From: Hortaea werneckii
Lineage: Eukaryota; Ascomycota; Dothideomycetes; Mycosphaerellales; Teratosphaeriaceae
Assembly: GCA_037044905.1 (NCBI GenBank)
Contig: JBAOKB010000048.1
Span: forward strand, 682,001 to 746,000
DNA: 64,000 bases
Reading direction: 5' to 3'
Positions 53,892-64,000 of the stretch are shown one piece after another (the first letter of the stretch is position 1; every line of letters starts with the position of its first letter). Below the pieces are notes generated by a model. That model did not search any database, was not told the origin of the DNA, and worked only from the letters and a program-made list of their open reading frames with translations. The translations under genes were made by a program, and so were the position numbers.

Positions 53892-56800
53892 CTATTCATG
53901 AATATGTTCTCGTGCATCGTCAAACACCTCATTGTCGCTCGCATCGCTGTGCTGATCGCTACCTCGCTCATCGCTCAGTTTAGACACGACACTGGCGCGT
54001 CTGCTCGCAGTCCTTCGCACCGAAAGTCTGTCAGCATCACTGCCAGAACGCTCGGTGGAGCGATTTGGGCTGGGCGCCTGATTCGCGTGTGCCTCCCTCA
54101 TCCTACGAGCCCGCTCTTTCCACTGGTCGGTATTCCAAAACATGTACGACTGATCGCCTTGGAGCATGAGAGGATTGTCCTCCGAGTGTGGATCCGGAGC
54201 CCCAGGTGGTCTAATATCGTCGTATTTGTCCTTAGCGCCATCGTCCTCATTGGCTTGCTTGGCCTTGTCTCGCTCGCCATTTGCGGGGTTGTCATTGGAG
54301 TCATGAGGAACGTCTTCAGCCAAGGGATGTATATTCCCTGCCCTAACGCTACCAGCTCTTGCGGACCGGCCAGATTGATCAACGCTTTTCCTAGGCGAAT
54401 TGCTACGACTCGTCTGCTTTGAGCTTGATCTTCGGCTGCCGTTGAGAATAGCAGGGGTACTTGCAATTCCTTGTCTCCATGACAGTATTCGATCACTAGG
54501 CGCCTGCGTCGACGTACTGGTTCTTCCTTCTCGCAACGAGCGCTGACTAGCTTTGGTAGCCAGACTGCCGTTCCTACTGGCACGTCCGCTGCGCTTTGTG
54601 AAAAGCGAGGCTCGATCAGCGTCATCGTTCTTTCGCTTCGCAGAGGCACAGTCCTGGCGGAAGACCTTGATCTTCCCTGTGAAGTCGGCTGCAACTATAA
54701 TGTTCCCACTTTTGTGATCTGACCGGGTCCAGTAGGCAGGGCTAGGCTGCGGCCTCTCGAATCTTGCATCCGCGTCTGCTGGGGTTGCTTGCGCGCTACC
54801 TGCTTCAGTTGGTGGCCTAGATGAAGTTTCCGATTGCGCCTGTTCGGCCCTACTCATCAACGTGACAGGCGGTGGATTGCAGAGATCGTATATAGGGTCT
54901 TCGCTAAGCGCCAGAAGCTGTCTTGTCTTTGCTGGTGCAGTGCACACACATGTGGTGATGGTATCGTGTGCTTCAAACATCTCCACGGGATTTCTATCGC
55001 GCTTTTCGCCTTCTACCTGGTTGAGTGACCAGAGGTAGACCTTTCTGTCTTCAGACCCACACGCTATGTACCGTCCATCGTCGCTTAGACTTGCTCGAAT
55101 CTGGCTGCAATTGTTCTCATTACCACGAAGCTTGAGCTCCAGGCTCTTGTCCCGGAAGTTGTATATTCGTACGCGCGAGTCATTACTTGTCACAACCACT
55201 TTTGTGTCTCCGGCGGGCGTTAAATGCGATTGTATCCCGGTGATTTTACTTCCCTTCGCATTCTGACCTCTTGTGGAGCGTACATGTATTTGCGTCTGAT
55301 ACTTGAGACCTTCAGTCTCATAGAACATGCACAGTCCCGACAGGCAGCCTGCTATGCAATATTTGCCATCCGGCGTAAACCCTACCGCTGTAATCATGTC
55401 TGGCACCTTGACTGAGAAAGCTACGCCTTTGTCCGGTATGCTCCACAGCCTGAGTTGCTGATCCAAAGATCCAGCAATAAAGAAACGATCGTCTTTGGGA
55501 TGGAAAGTTATGGAGGGCACGAAGTCAGCATGCTGAAACGTGCAGAGGCACTCCGGCCGGCTTAGATGCCACAGACGGACAGTCTTGTCCATGGAAGAAG
55601 ATAGGAGGAAGTTGTTCTTGCTCCAACTAAGATCCAGTATCGTTGAAGAGTGTCCCTCATACTCACGCACCGGCTGTCGAATGAACACGGGTGCGCTGAG
55701 ATGCTCTGCATGCGCGGTGATTCCATTCGCCTCATTCTCGCTCGCTTCCTGCATCTCGTGTTTGTGGCGGTCGTCCGCGCTGGACATAACACCCCAGACC
55801 CTCACGATCCCATCTACACCAGCCGCAGCTAGGTGCTTCCCGTCCTTACTGAAGCCCATAGCCCAAATCGTATTCGCGTCTGGGGTTGCTGAATTCTTTC
55901 TGCGCAATTTGTTGCTTCCTCCGGGCACCTCGATTTTCCTCCTCTTGCTACCGTGAAGTTCCTGGGCGAGGAAGAGATGATCGAGCTCCCGTTCTTTCTT
56001 GTTCTTTGCGCGTACTTTGATGTATGCCGGCGGCTGAGGGTGTCTGGGTTCGAATCCCATGTTGTCGACCCATTGGGAAAAGACCTGTGCGTCGTTGCCT
56101 TCCGGTCTTCCATCGTTGGATATCGATTCTACTTCCAGTGCATCCTCTTCCGCCGCCTCTTTTTGCTTCTTGGAGCCCATCAGACGACTGAGGAAGGAGA
56201 CAGCTTTAACACCCTTCCTGAGATCTTTCTGCGCATCCCCGCTGGTCTCTGTCCGTTTGTTCCCTCGTGGTTCTTGCACTGCCGGTGCTGGACTTTGTTC
56301 CTTCAACGGTTTCTCGCCGCGGCGGGTGGTCGCATCGCCGGTCCCCGGCCTACTCGGACTTGTCGCTGGCATTGACGCGTTGGTGCGCTTCATGATTTGC
56401 TGCACGTCGGGTTGTACAGTCAGCACTCAATCTTGGCGAAGCTGACTGTGGTGTCGCAGCTGATCTGTCGTGTCATGTGCCTACTTGCGATAACGGGTCC
56501 ATGGCCACTTCGGGCTCACCCAGCTCTCCTGCGTTGCCTTCCCCATCTTGCTCCGGGCCCTCTCTATTGGGCGACCGACTCTTCGACGCTCGCTGTACTA
56601 GTCGCTTAGGTGAAGTCCAGGCGTTGCCTGCAGAGCCGGGTCTGTCTGCCATTCTTGTCAATACCGACACATGCCTTTGGCAGTAGGTTGGTTGCTGTAG
56701 CCTTCTCGTTGAAGGCAGCACCGGCAAACTCAAACAGTCTTTAGGAGTGACGTACTGTGGTAGGAACCTCTGCTTCCGGGACGGTCGGAAAGACTATGAG

Positions 56801-56915
56801 TACCTGGAAACTCCACCTCACCAGCAGCCTCGTTGACCGGGGACTGCGCCGGCGACGGAGCTGAATCTCGGTTCTGAGGGTCGGTCAACGTGATTGCCGG
56901 CACGCTCTCGGCCAT
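53892..56915 (-). CDS. WD40 repeat protein, WDR44/Dgr2 type
   Basis: 942 aa in three exons: 56756-56915, 56485-56645 and 53892-56399. The introns are 110 bp (GTACGT..GCAG) and 85 bp (GTAGGC..GCAG), and spliced exons 1 and 2 sum to whole codons. The splice into exon 3 makes AMDPLSQ-QIMKRTNA. The N-terminus is disordered. A 7-blade WD40 region runs from about residue 300 to 640. It has NTIWAMGFSKDGKHLAAAG, DGIVRVWGV, YEGHSSTILDLSWSKNNFLLSSS, DKTVRLWHL and IYNFRDKSLEL. Its order and the insert after the first blade match the WDR44 (Rabphilin-11) and yeast Dgr2/Ykl121w family, implicated in Rab-dependent trafficking in animals. The C-terminal 200 residues are Ser/Asp-rich and charged. No frameshift is seen. 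Confidence 0.85.
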
Positions 56916-57633
56916 CTCGACGACCCGACGCGCTTGAGCATACACTTCCTTTGATTCCCATCGATGTGGCGTCGGGAGCAGGCGGGCGAGGGCAGTTGAG
57001 TTTTGGCCGGGCTGGACAATTGGATAACAGCGGGGACTATACCCGTTAGGAAAAGCCAACGAAAAGGAAAGACGACTCAATCTGGGATTGATAGGTTCGT
57101 TACCAAGAGAGCCGGAGATATGATGCTGACGGTAAAGTACATGGTATGTACAAACTGCAGACGAGACAGCAGCATACAGACTACTGCACTGGCATCAGCC
57201 TTGCGAGCCAGCCCTGAAGCTGACCTGCACGATCCGAGGGATTAGCCAAATCAGCCCTGGAGGTCAGACGTCACTCGCGTCATTCTGCCGCTGCAATCCG
57301 CATCCCATGTGTTCTGGAATTGAATCCGAGCCTTTAGCGCGGAACCGTTCCTGAACACGCGATCTAGCGCGAACCTACCACCCATATTGTACATGCATAC
57401 TGTACCTACCTAGGTACCTAGGCAACTACTACATACCTACCTGACCGCCTAGGCGCCATAGTCAGAGCATGCGACGGTGCTCTGAGACGGTCACATCATC
57501 GCCACAGTAGTCGCTGCGGGTGATCGAAATATCTTCGAAGGCCTAATGGTCCTCGTCTAAGCCCTCCTCCTGAGGTGTGCCCGTGGGTGAGCCGCACTCA
57601 GCATCCAGAAAATTCTCGGCCACCCGGGGAATC
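56916..57633. promoter_or_regulatory. Divergent promoter region WD40 / ArAE_2 genes
   Basis: About 720 bp between divergent start codons. It contains the second CCTACCTAGGTACCTAGG block at about 57403-57443. No gene is supported in between. Confidence 0.5.
57403..57443. repeat. CCTACCTAGGTACCTAGG palindromic element
   Basis: Overlapping palindromes with further ACCTACCT units downstream, about 190-230 bp upstream of the ArAE_2 gene start. It shares the CCTAGGTA/GGTACCT core with the element at about 7409-7437. Confidence 0.6.
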
Positions 57634-60600
57634 ATGAACTATAATTCTAGAACCCCGGAGCACAGGTCCAACAGCAGAAACGGTCCAGGACATGAGGTCG
57701 ACGGTGTCCAACAGCCGCCAGCCCAGAACGGCCACAGGCGCTCGATGAAGGAAATGCTTCCAAGCCTCAAGCAGAGATGGACAGCCGTGACGGGCATCGA
57801 CCGGCGGACATACATGCAGATGTTCAAAGGGGCACTTGCACCCACCGTGGCCATTGCAGCATACCAGGCCACTTCATATGCGGACACGTTCACAACCATC
57901 GGCTATCTCGTCGGTGTCATGGCCGTTCTGTCCTTTCCCATTCAACCTCGAGCAAAGTTCCTGCAAACCATGCTTGTAAATCTTCTTACCACCTGCCTCG
58001 GTTGCGCCGTCACTCTGCTGGCGATGTACTGCTCAGTAAGAGCGAGATTGAATACAGAAAGCAATACTGCTGCATCGGGCAGCAGTGCTGCCGCTGCTGC
58101 TGGTATAGCTACTTCGCCGTACAACCCGTCAGCCTCCGCCGTCGCCGGTATTTGGCTCTTTGCAATGATATATGCCATAAGTGCTTTTCGAGCCAAGCGG
58201 CCACAGTTTACTATTCCGGGCATCATCCTCGCTATTTTTGCCAATGTGAGCATGGTATATGCACCGCAATTCTCAAGCATGGCCCTGGCACAGTCTTTTG
58301 CACAAAGATTACTTGAAGCTTTTTTGACCGGTTTCGCAATTTCCACGGCATGCTCGCTGATCGTCTTTCCTTTGACGAGCCGTCAAGTGGTGTTCAACGA
58401 TATGAGTGGATACATAGTGTCCCTGAGGGGCGCAATTAAAGCAAACTTGGATTATATGCATAGCCTTGAGGATACAGACGTCTTTGCTCCCCACCGCGTA
58501 AACACTGCAGGTGAGGAGGTTGCTGGTAGTAAGGAAGCAGATGCCTTTAAAGACAAGATGCGTGGCCTGGCCGCCTTGCATGGCAAAACTTCGACAGATC
58601 TCCCTTTTGCGAAGCGTGAAGTGGCTATCGGTAGGCTTGGTCCCGACGACTTGCAGAAGGTTTTTCGGATGCTCAGGACAATCATGTTGCCTGTACTCGG
58701 GCTGAGTTCTATGTCCGATGTGTTTCAACGCATTGCGGAAGAAAGAGGATGGGATCGTGCCAAGAGCTTCGCAAACATCCCACTCTCTGAAGCTCACGGG
58801 GAAGAAGAGAAAATGCGCATAGAGTCCGTGATAGAATGGCACGAGCTGATGAAGCGTCTTCGGGAACCATTTGAAACCATCTCAAACACTATTGATGAAG
58901 GTCTAGAGCATGTTGCAATTCTTTTACAATTGGCTCCGACGCCGAACCGATGGTCTGTGGATGAGGAAAACAATGTATCCGATCCGAGGCCAGGAGAAAA
59001 GGGATTTTCGGCCATCTACGACCGCCGAGCGATTGAATTTTTGGACAGCAAAAAGGAGATGCTCAAAGCCTGGTGTGCAATGCATGACATTGAGCTGCCT
59101 GGTGACTTTTTCGATAATCCCGATTGCAAAGATTTCAAAGCGCCGCCCTGGATGAATCACGCCTCACTTTCGAAAGATCGTAAGCGTCTTCGAAGACAGC
59201 TCTTCATGTGTTTGTACATGGAATTTTTGCTCTTTAACACTGCACGACGTGTCGGTGACCTTATACTCCACGTGGAAGAGCTACAGGCATCCGGCAAGCT
59301 GAAGAGGAACAGAGTAGTCGTCCCAGGCTATAAACGCTTGCGCAAGTGGGTCAAGAGCACTATAGCATCTCGTGAAGGCGAAGCGCACGACGATCAGCAA
59401 ATTGACACGGAAACAAACAACACAAATGTTTACCTCGGGGAAGCGTACAAGCAAAAGAAGGATCCTGAGCACTTGCCGCCCGCTAATGCATGGGAACGAG
59501 CCAGCGATTTGTTGCGCGTGGTCGCCCATTTCCTTGCATCTCCTGCTTCCAATTTCGGCGCCCGTGTCGCCTGCGCCACTTTGTCTATCGCCATTGTGGG
59601 CTACCTGCGGGACACCCAAGCCTTCTTTACAACACAACGAATCTTCTGGGCTCAGATTATGATCTCCATCTCCATGAACCCTTCAGCTGGCCAAAGTCTC
59701 CGTAATTTCGTTCTGAGAATCCTTGGCACGTTCGTGTTCATGCTTCTGAGCTGGGTTGCCTTCTACATCGTAGACGGTAAGACTGCAGGTGTGTTGGTGT
59801 TTTATTTCGTATTCCTTCACTTGGGTGTCTACGTTATATTGAAGCGGCCAGAAATATTACCAGTTGGAATGATCGGTCAGATCACCATCACACTCATTCT
59901 AGGCTACGAGCTTCAAGTTCGACAGATCGGTGTCGAGGTTGCGACGTCTAACGGTCAAGCATATTATCCCATCTACATTTTGGCTCCCATACGTTTAGCA
60001 ACAGTTTGTGGCGGGCTTTTCTTAGCCTGGATCTGGACAGTCTTCCCATATCCGATTACTGAGCATTCACAACTACGACAAGGCCTTGGGCGGTCGCTCT
60101 ACCTTCTCGCGAACTATTACAGCGTCGTACACGAGTCCGTACGAACGCGATTACGAGGCGGCGAGGGCGACGTTACCTTGAAGGATAGTCCCGGGTACAA
60201 GCTTGATAAAGCACGGCAGAAGGTATACTCAAAGTGCAGCACTGTGCTGACTGGCCTGCGTACCCAGGCCAGCTTTGTCAAATTTGACATTCCGATCGGA
60301 GGCAAGTTTCCAAGGGAGCGCTATCATGCGATCATCACCCAGATGCAGAGCGCCCTGGACTTCATGGTACTTGTGAGTCTGGCATCATCCGCCTTCAATG
60401 ATCTGCAGCAGCTGGACGACCGTGATCATGGCTCTGAATGGCTTGCCAACTTCCGCAGGCTAGTCGACGATGCCCACGTCACGTCTGAGGCCATTACAAC
60501 GCTGCTAGCTCTTATGTCAGCCTCCGTCTCGAACGGCTCAGCATTGCCGCCGTACTTACGAGTACCTGAGCCATATCAGCTGACGCAGCGTCTCGATGAG

Positions 60601-60798
60601 ATGGACAGAGACATCTTGAGTGTACGGCACATTGCAGAGCCGGGATATTCTAGTTTCGCTGTCATTCAGATCGGAACCAAATGCATGCTGGACGATCTTC
60701 GAAAGATCCTGGCGGGCGTGAAAGAGTTGGTTGGGGAGTTGGATTTCTCGTACCACGTTGTCAGCACAGCGGACAGCGCTCGTGAGGACTCGGTCTAA
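57634..60798 (+). CDS. ArAE_2 / BRE4-like integral membrane transporter
   Basis: 1054 aa, one exon, intact. The first half (about residues 50-230 plus a cytosolic loop) is the ArAE_2_N domain and the second half (about 660-830 plus tail) is the ArAE_2 domain. Each begins with a block of hydrophobic helices (ALAPTVAIAAYQATSYAD; IGYLVGVMAVLSFPI; IFWAQIMISISMNPSAGQ; FVFMLLSWVAFYIVDG; GLFLAWIWTVFPYPITEHSQLRQ). The fungal relatives (yeast Bre4, annotated 'brefeldin A sensitivity') are related to aromatic-acid exporters, so export of aromatic or organic acids is a reasonable inference, not shown. The in-frame Met at 57634 is chosen because upstream codons have no ATG. Confidence 0.9.
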   Translation: MNYNSRTPEHRSNSRNGPGHEVDGVQQPPAQNGHRRSMKEMLPSLKQRWTAVTGIDRRTYMQMFKGALAPTVAIAAYQATSYADTFTTIGYLVGVMAVLSFPIQPRAKFLQTMLVNLLTTCLGCAVTLLAMYCSVRARLNTESNTAASGSSAAAAAGIATSPYNPSASAVAGIWLFAMIYAISAFRAKRPQFTIPGIILAIFANVSMVYAPQFSSMALAQSFAQRLLEAFLTGFAISTACSLIVFPLTSRQVVFNDMSGYIVSLRGAIKANLDYMHSLEDTDVFAPHRVNTAGEEVAGSKEADAFKDKMRGLAALHGKTSTDLPFAKREVAIGRLGPDDLQKVFRMLRTIMLPVLGLSSMSDVFQRIAEERGWDRAKSFANIPLSEAHGEEEKMRIESVIEWHELMKRLREPFETISNTIDEGLEHVAILLQLAPTPNRWSVDEENNVSDPRPGEKGFSAIYDRRAIEFLDSKKEMLKAWCAMHDIELPGDFFDNPDCKDFKAPPWMNHASLSKDRKRLRRQLFMCLYMEFLLFNTARRVGDLILHVEELQASGKLKRNRVVVPGYKRLRKWVKSTIASREGEAHDDQQIDTETNNTNVYLGEAYKQKKDPEHLPPANAWERASDLLRVVAHFLASPASNFGARVACATLSIAIVGYLRDTQAFFTTQRIFWAQIMISISMNPSAGQSLRNFVLRILGTFVFMLLSWVAFYIVDGKTAGVLVFYFVFLHLGVYVILKRPEILPVGMIGQITITLILGYELQVRQIGVEVATSNGQAYYPIYILAPIRLATVCGGLFLAWIWTVFPYPITEHSQLRQGLGRSLYLLANYYSVVHESVRTRLRGGEGDVTLKDSPGYKLDKARQKVYSKCSTVLTGLRTQASFVKFDIPIGGKFPRERYHAIITQMQSALDFMVLVSLASSAFNDLQQLDDRDHGSEWLANFRRLVDDAHVTSEAITTLLALMSASVSNGSALPPYLRVPEPYQLTQRLDEMDRDILSVRHIAEPGYSSFAVIQIGTKCMLDDLRKILAGVKELVGELDFSYHVVSTADSAREDSV

Positions 60799-61209
60799 GT
60801 AGTTGAAATACCAGCAGCACCCACGATAATCTCAACGGCAAACGCAGGCGAAGGAACTGCCGACATGCAAATCGAGTTGTCACTTTGATTTTGGAGTGGC
60901 TCGGGTTTGTACAGTATCCACTCGTCAGCAGTGTCCCCACAATCTCCACGAGGCCCCGCACCAAGCTTTGCCCAGACTGTACATCACTACCTTTCAAGGC
61001 AGCTTTACAGCAGCTTGACGGTAGCCGTCCCTGGCTAAATCATGACGGTGCTGCATGAAGGCAGTGGCATGACGCCACGGCAAATGCGAGCATTGCGGAC
61101 TTAAAACCGTTGCCGTTGTCGGAGAACAAAAGTATTTCTCTATTTCAAAGCCCGGTGCATTCTTCCTTTCTTCACGCAAACGCTTGGGTCGTAGTCGTGG
61201 AGAATCAAG
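60799..61209. other. Intergenic region
   Basis: About 410 bp between two genes on the same strand. I looked here for a signal-peptide exon for the next gene and found none. Confidence 0.5.
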
Positions 61210-62443
61210 ATGGTGAATATCACTCACGTAGATTGGTTGAGGCTGGCCTCCAGCTTTAACTACGCGAGCCAGCTTGAGACGATTGCCAACTCTTCGGTGA
61301 ACGAGATCAACTTTCTCTCCTACGACGATTCGTTCGCAAACGACGTTCTTGGTCCTGATTTCTCGCAAGAGTTTATCACACAAACGTCATGGACTGCTTT
61401 CCATGAGGCAGGCGTTTACAACATCGATACAGGCAAATTATATGCTACTAGCAATTGGGCCGGCAGCGCTGACAACCCCATCAACGTCACTGCTATCGAC
61501 ATCAGCAATAACAACTCGGTCGAATCGATCCGGTATGATCATCTAGCCGAAGCCAATGGAGCGTGTGCCTATTACCCTCCCGGCACTCCTGTCAATAGCA
61601 GTGAGGGCCAGGCGATCGTCTTCTGCGATGAAGGCGACTTTGATCACCCCTCCCGTCTTACGCTTGTCGAGCCAGCAACCAACACTAGTCGAGTTCTGCT
61701 GAACAACTTCCTCGGCCGCAACTTCTCTAGCTTAAATGATGTAACCCAACACCCAGTGACCGGCGACCTTTGGTTTACAGACACCGAGTACGGCTACTGG
61801 CAATACTTCCGTCCCGAACCTACTATTCGGCAGCAGGTGTATCGGTTCGAGCCTCTTACCGGTGTCGTACAAGCGGTGGCAGATTATTTCTATGCTCCCA
61901 ACGGCATAGAGCTTAGTCCGGACTGGAAGCACATCTATGTGACAGACACAGGCGTCCATACATTCCCAGGAAAGGACAACTTGACCAACCCGGCAAGCAT
62001 CTACCGATTCGACATAACACCCGATGGTAAGAGGTTGGAAAACAGACAGTTGTTTGCTTACAGCGACGATGGCTTCCCTGACGGCATTCATACGGATACC
62101 AAGGGCAACGTCTACTCGGCCTGTGGAGATGGGGTGCAGGTGTAAGTGGTACCCGTGCGGCTTTGATGCCCTAAGGACCTGTTTGCTGACAGTGGTTTTC
62201 AGATGGAACCCTTCTGGGGTCTTGATCGGCAAGTTTGTGGTCAATGGAGGTGTGAACAACTTCGCCTTCGTCCCCAATGGAATGTACATATTCAACGCGG
62301 ACAAGCTGTTCAAGGTGACTATCAAGGCCGAGGGCAGGACTGTGGCGAGGGATTTCGGGCTGGCTGGCCAGAGCAATGGCAACGGCAATGGCGCAGAAGA
62401 TCATGGGCGACACCACAGCGGCCACTGGGGGCCTCCGTCATGA
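61210..62443 (+). CDS. SMP-30/gluconolactonase-like beta-propeller protein
   Basis: 390 aa in two exons, 61210-62141 and 62203-62443, joined across a 61 bp intron (GTAAGT..TTCAG) that restores GDGVQVWNPSGVLIGKF. It is a six-bladed propeller of the SMP-30/gluconolaconase/LRE family. Probable metal-site residues are Asn in SLNDVTQHP, Asn in YAPNGIELSP and Asp in DGFPDGIHTD, with the repeated pattern WFTDTEYGY. Family members hydrolyse sugar lactones. There are about eight N-glycosylation sequons in the first 310 residues, yet no signal peptide at the chosen Met, so the true start may be missing or disrupted upstream. The C-terminus is Gly/Asn/His-rich. Confidence 0.85.
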
Positions 62444-63227
62444 TTCAATCATGATAGCTCGGGAGTGAGAGGAGGCGTTGGATGAAACGAAATGGAAGAG
62501 TAAATCGCAGACGCTGTATACTCAGGCTCAAATCTACATGAAACCGTAACATGAAATGGAGCGGCTTGAGCAGACTTTCCAGTCGTCGCACTGTGCTCAG
62601 TACAGCCAGTGTAACCTTCCTCGGATGGAACGTGTGCAAGACGCTGTTCAGGCCTCTGAGAGGTATTTAAAGGCATGCTCACCATCATCCTGTCCCTGAT
62701 GTATCGAGGAATGAAATGGAACTTTGGGAGATCACAATTGAGGCTTTCGGACATTCGATGGCCAATCTGCGGAACAGCCAATCAGAGACGACGCTATGAC
62801 GGTTAGTGTGGTCGGTATGTCGGCAGTCGGGGACCCTAAATCTTGCAACCTTGAAGCAGGGGGTTTGTGCCACGGGTGACGGGCGACGGGCGACGGGAGT
62901 TGGAAGCATCGGGCACTGGCTGGCTGCCGCAGGTTTGATTGGGAAGAGAGTCCATGTCTGTGTTCTGGACGACGAGCACGGGAGTAGTAGTAGTGTGTGT
63001 GAAGGCGTTACCCAACGCCGAGCGAGCGAGTGAGAAAAAAAAAAAATATTTGGGCATCGAGTGGTCGCGGCGTCAACGTGCCCACGTTCAACAACCACCC
63101 CCTTCCAACAGCCTGCGACAGACTGCACTATAGACCAGGGGGCCTATACCGCCAGCCGCATGCTTTCCACCGCACAACGGTGATAGCGGCTCAGATCGGC
63201 CGGCTTCAATAACCTCTGGACACTGCA
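62444..63227. other. Intergenic region with a 12-A run
   Basis: About 780 bp. There is a triple GACGGGC-like short repeat near 62876-62896 and a 12-A run at 63035-63046. It should hold the promoter of the next gene; no other gene is seen. Confidence 0.5.
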
Positions 63228-63989
63228 ATGGCGCGTCCCGGGCTGGTTCGAGCAGGTGCGTAGCATATCATCGTCCAGCGAAGCGTAGCGAGCGCGCGGA
63301 GACAACCCCGGCTCGAGCATGAGATCGCCTGCTGACCCACAGGACCAGACACGCTCGACCTGCAAGACCAGGACAATCCTTCCGCCGCCGAGCATCTCAG
63401 ACATCCCGATGGCGAGGTCGCGCCGCACCAGGCCGCTGAGCTGCATCATGTGGTCGAAGAGCGCCATTCGGAAGAGCAGTCGCTGCACGAGGCATGGAAC
63501 TTGGCTGGCCGGCTCACCGATGAGCCTGAAGCAATCGAACGCGCCCAAGCCGACCACGATCACGATCACGACCGCGCCGACGGTTCACATCAGGATGGCG
63601 TCGAAGGCGGGGAAGGGTCAGAGTCCGAGGTGGAAGGGGACGACGACATGATGGATAGGATATCGAGCTCGCCGAGCATCGACGATGGTGGGTCTACCTT
63701 ACCCTCTTCACCTCCTGAGAATGCACCAACACCACATCCACAACACAAGCAAATCACAGCGAGGAGATGGAAGGTCTGGGCCCCGGCGCGCTCGAGTAGC
63801 CTGTCGCCCCCACCAACCACCACTCCCATGTGCGAGCACTTCAACAGTAGCTCCATGTCACCGTTGTCAGTCTCCTCGTTCGTGGACTCTGAAGGGTCTT
63901 CGCCCTTCGTTCAGACTCCACAACACCTGCCCCTTCGTCAGTCCTGGCAGCTGAAAGAGGCTTCTCCGCTGTCAAGAGCGATGGACTAG
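63228..63989 (+). CDS. Probable N-terminal part of a BUD14/Tea4-like polarity protein
   Basis: Two exons, 63228-63255 and 63343 onward, joined across an 87 bp intron (GTGCGT..CACAG); they give MARPGLVRAGPDTLDLQDQ. The His/Asp repeat (DHDHDHDR) is followed by an acidic stretch, then DRISSSPSIDDGGSTLP and Ser/Pro-rich sequence with SSPFVQTP..LPLR. From memory, M.RPG.VRA..LDLQDQ and the RISSSPSIDDGG..LP string are typical of the N-terminus of Pezizomycotina BUD14/Tea4-type proteins, which bind type 1 phosphatase and formin regulators at growing tips. The SH3 domain of that family would lie beyond the window. The frame closes at 63989, 11 bases from the edge. This could be a real stop, or a frameshift like those elsewhere. 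Assignment is tentative. Confidence 0.45.
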
Positions 63990-64000
63990 GAGTCCGAAGA

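Noticed and set aside
56046..56058. GGGTTCGAATCCC, a tRNA T-arm look-alike
   Set aside because: It lies inside the intact WD40 coding region and no acceptor, D or anticodon arm can be built around it.
1..64000. CRISPR arrays, phage, plasmid or other prokaryotic systems
   Set aside because: The DNA is clearly eukaryotic (spliceosomal introns, intron-containing tRNA, RIP); no regularly spaced repeats are present.

Overview
The window is nuclear DNA of a filamentous ascomycete (Pezizomycotina), probably a Dothideomycete. The evidence is short spliceosomal introns (about 50-95 bp) with GTAAGT-type donors, dense genes on both strands, fungus-specific families (Mdm10, Alb1, ArAE_2 transporter, Kre1-like cell-wall protein, hybrid histidine kinase) and a repeat relic with a strong RIP signature. 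The genus cannot be told from the sequence alone.

Layout, left to right. 1.5-10.6 kb: LCB2 (sphingolipid synthesis, -), the septation GTPase TEM1/SPG1 (-), ribosome assembly factor RRB1 (+) and an unknown protein (-). 11-19 kb: a short kinesin-3 (-), a DHA1-type MFS exporter (-) and the tRNA Gm18 methyltransferase TRM3 (+). 19-31 kb: a double PH-domain protein (-), the 60S maturation GTPase EFL1/RIA1 (+), acetoacetyl-CoA synthetase (-), a small membrane protein (+), an unknown Gln/Pro-rich protein (-) and MDM10 (-). 31.8 kb: an intron-containing tRNA-Ser(CGA). 33.7-43.3 kb: a hybrid histidine kinase (-), a secreted Kre1-like protein (-), a MAPEG protein (+), a small cysteine-containing secreted peptide (-) and a short-chain dehydrogenase (+). 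44-50 kb: RNR2 (+), ALB1 (-), a RIP-mutated AT-rich relic flanked by short duplications, and the membrane-anchored deubiquitinase UBP16 (+). 50.8-64 kb: a sugar-porter MFS protein (+), a WDR44/Dgr2-type WD40 protein (-), an ArAE_2 transporter (+), an SMP-30-like beta-propeller (+) and the 5' part of a probable BUD14/Tea4-type gene (+), near the window edge.

Most genes are unrelated housekeeping genes. Three of them (RRB1, EFL1, ALB1) act in 60S ribosome biogenesis, and RNR2 has an MCB-type site upstream. I see no secondary-metabolite cluster, CRISPR array or prokaryotic system.

The most striking property is technical. Many conserved genes, including ones essential in yeast (RNR2, EFL1), carry single-base frameshifts at short homopolymers. 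In the genes where the lengths can be balanced, about 14 are deletions and 3 are insertions. This looks like uncorrected long-read consensus error rather than gene decay, because LCB2, RRB1, the WD40 protein and the ArAE_2 transporter are intact over 1.5-3 kb. Gene spans below therefore run across the breaks, and each break is located in its entry.
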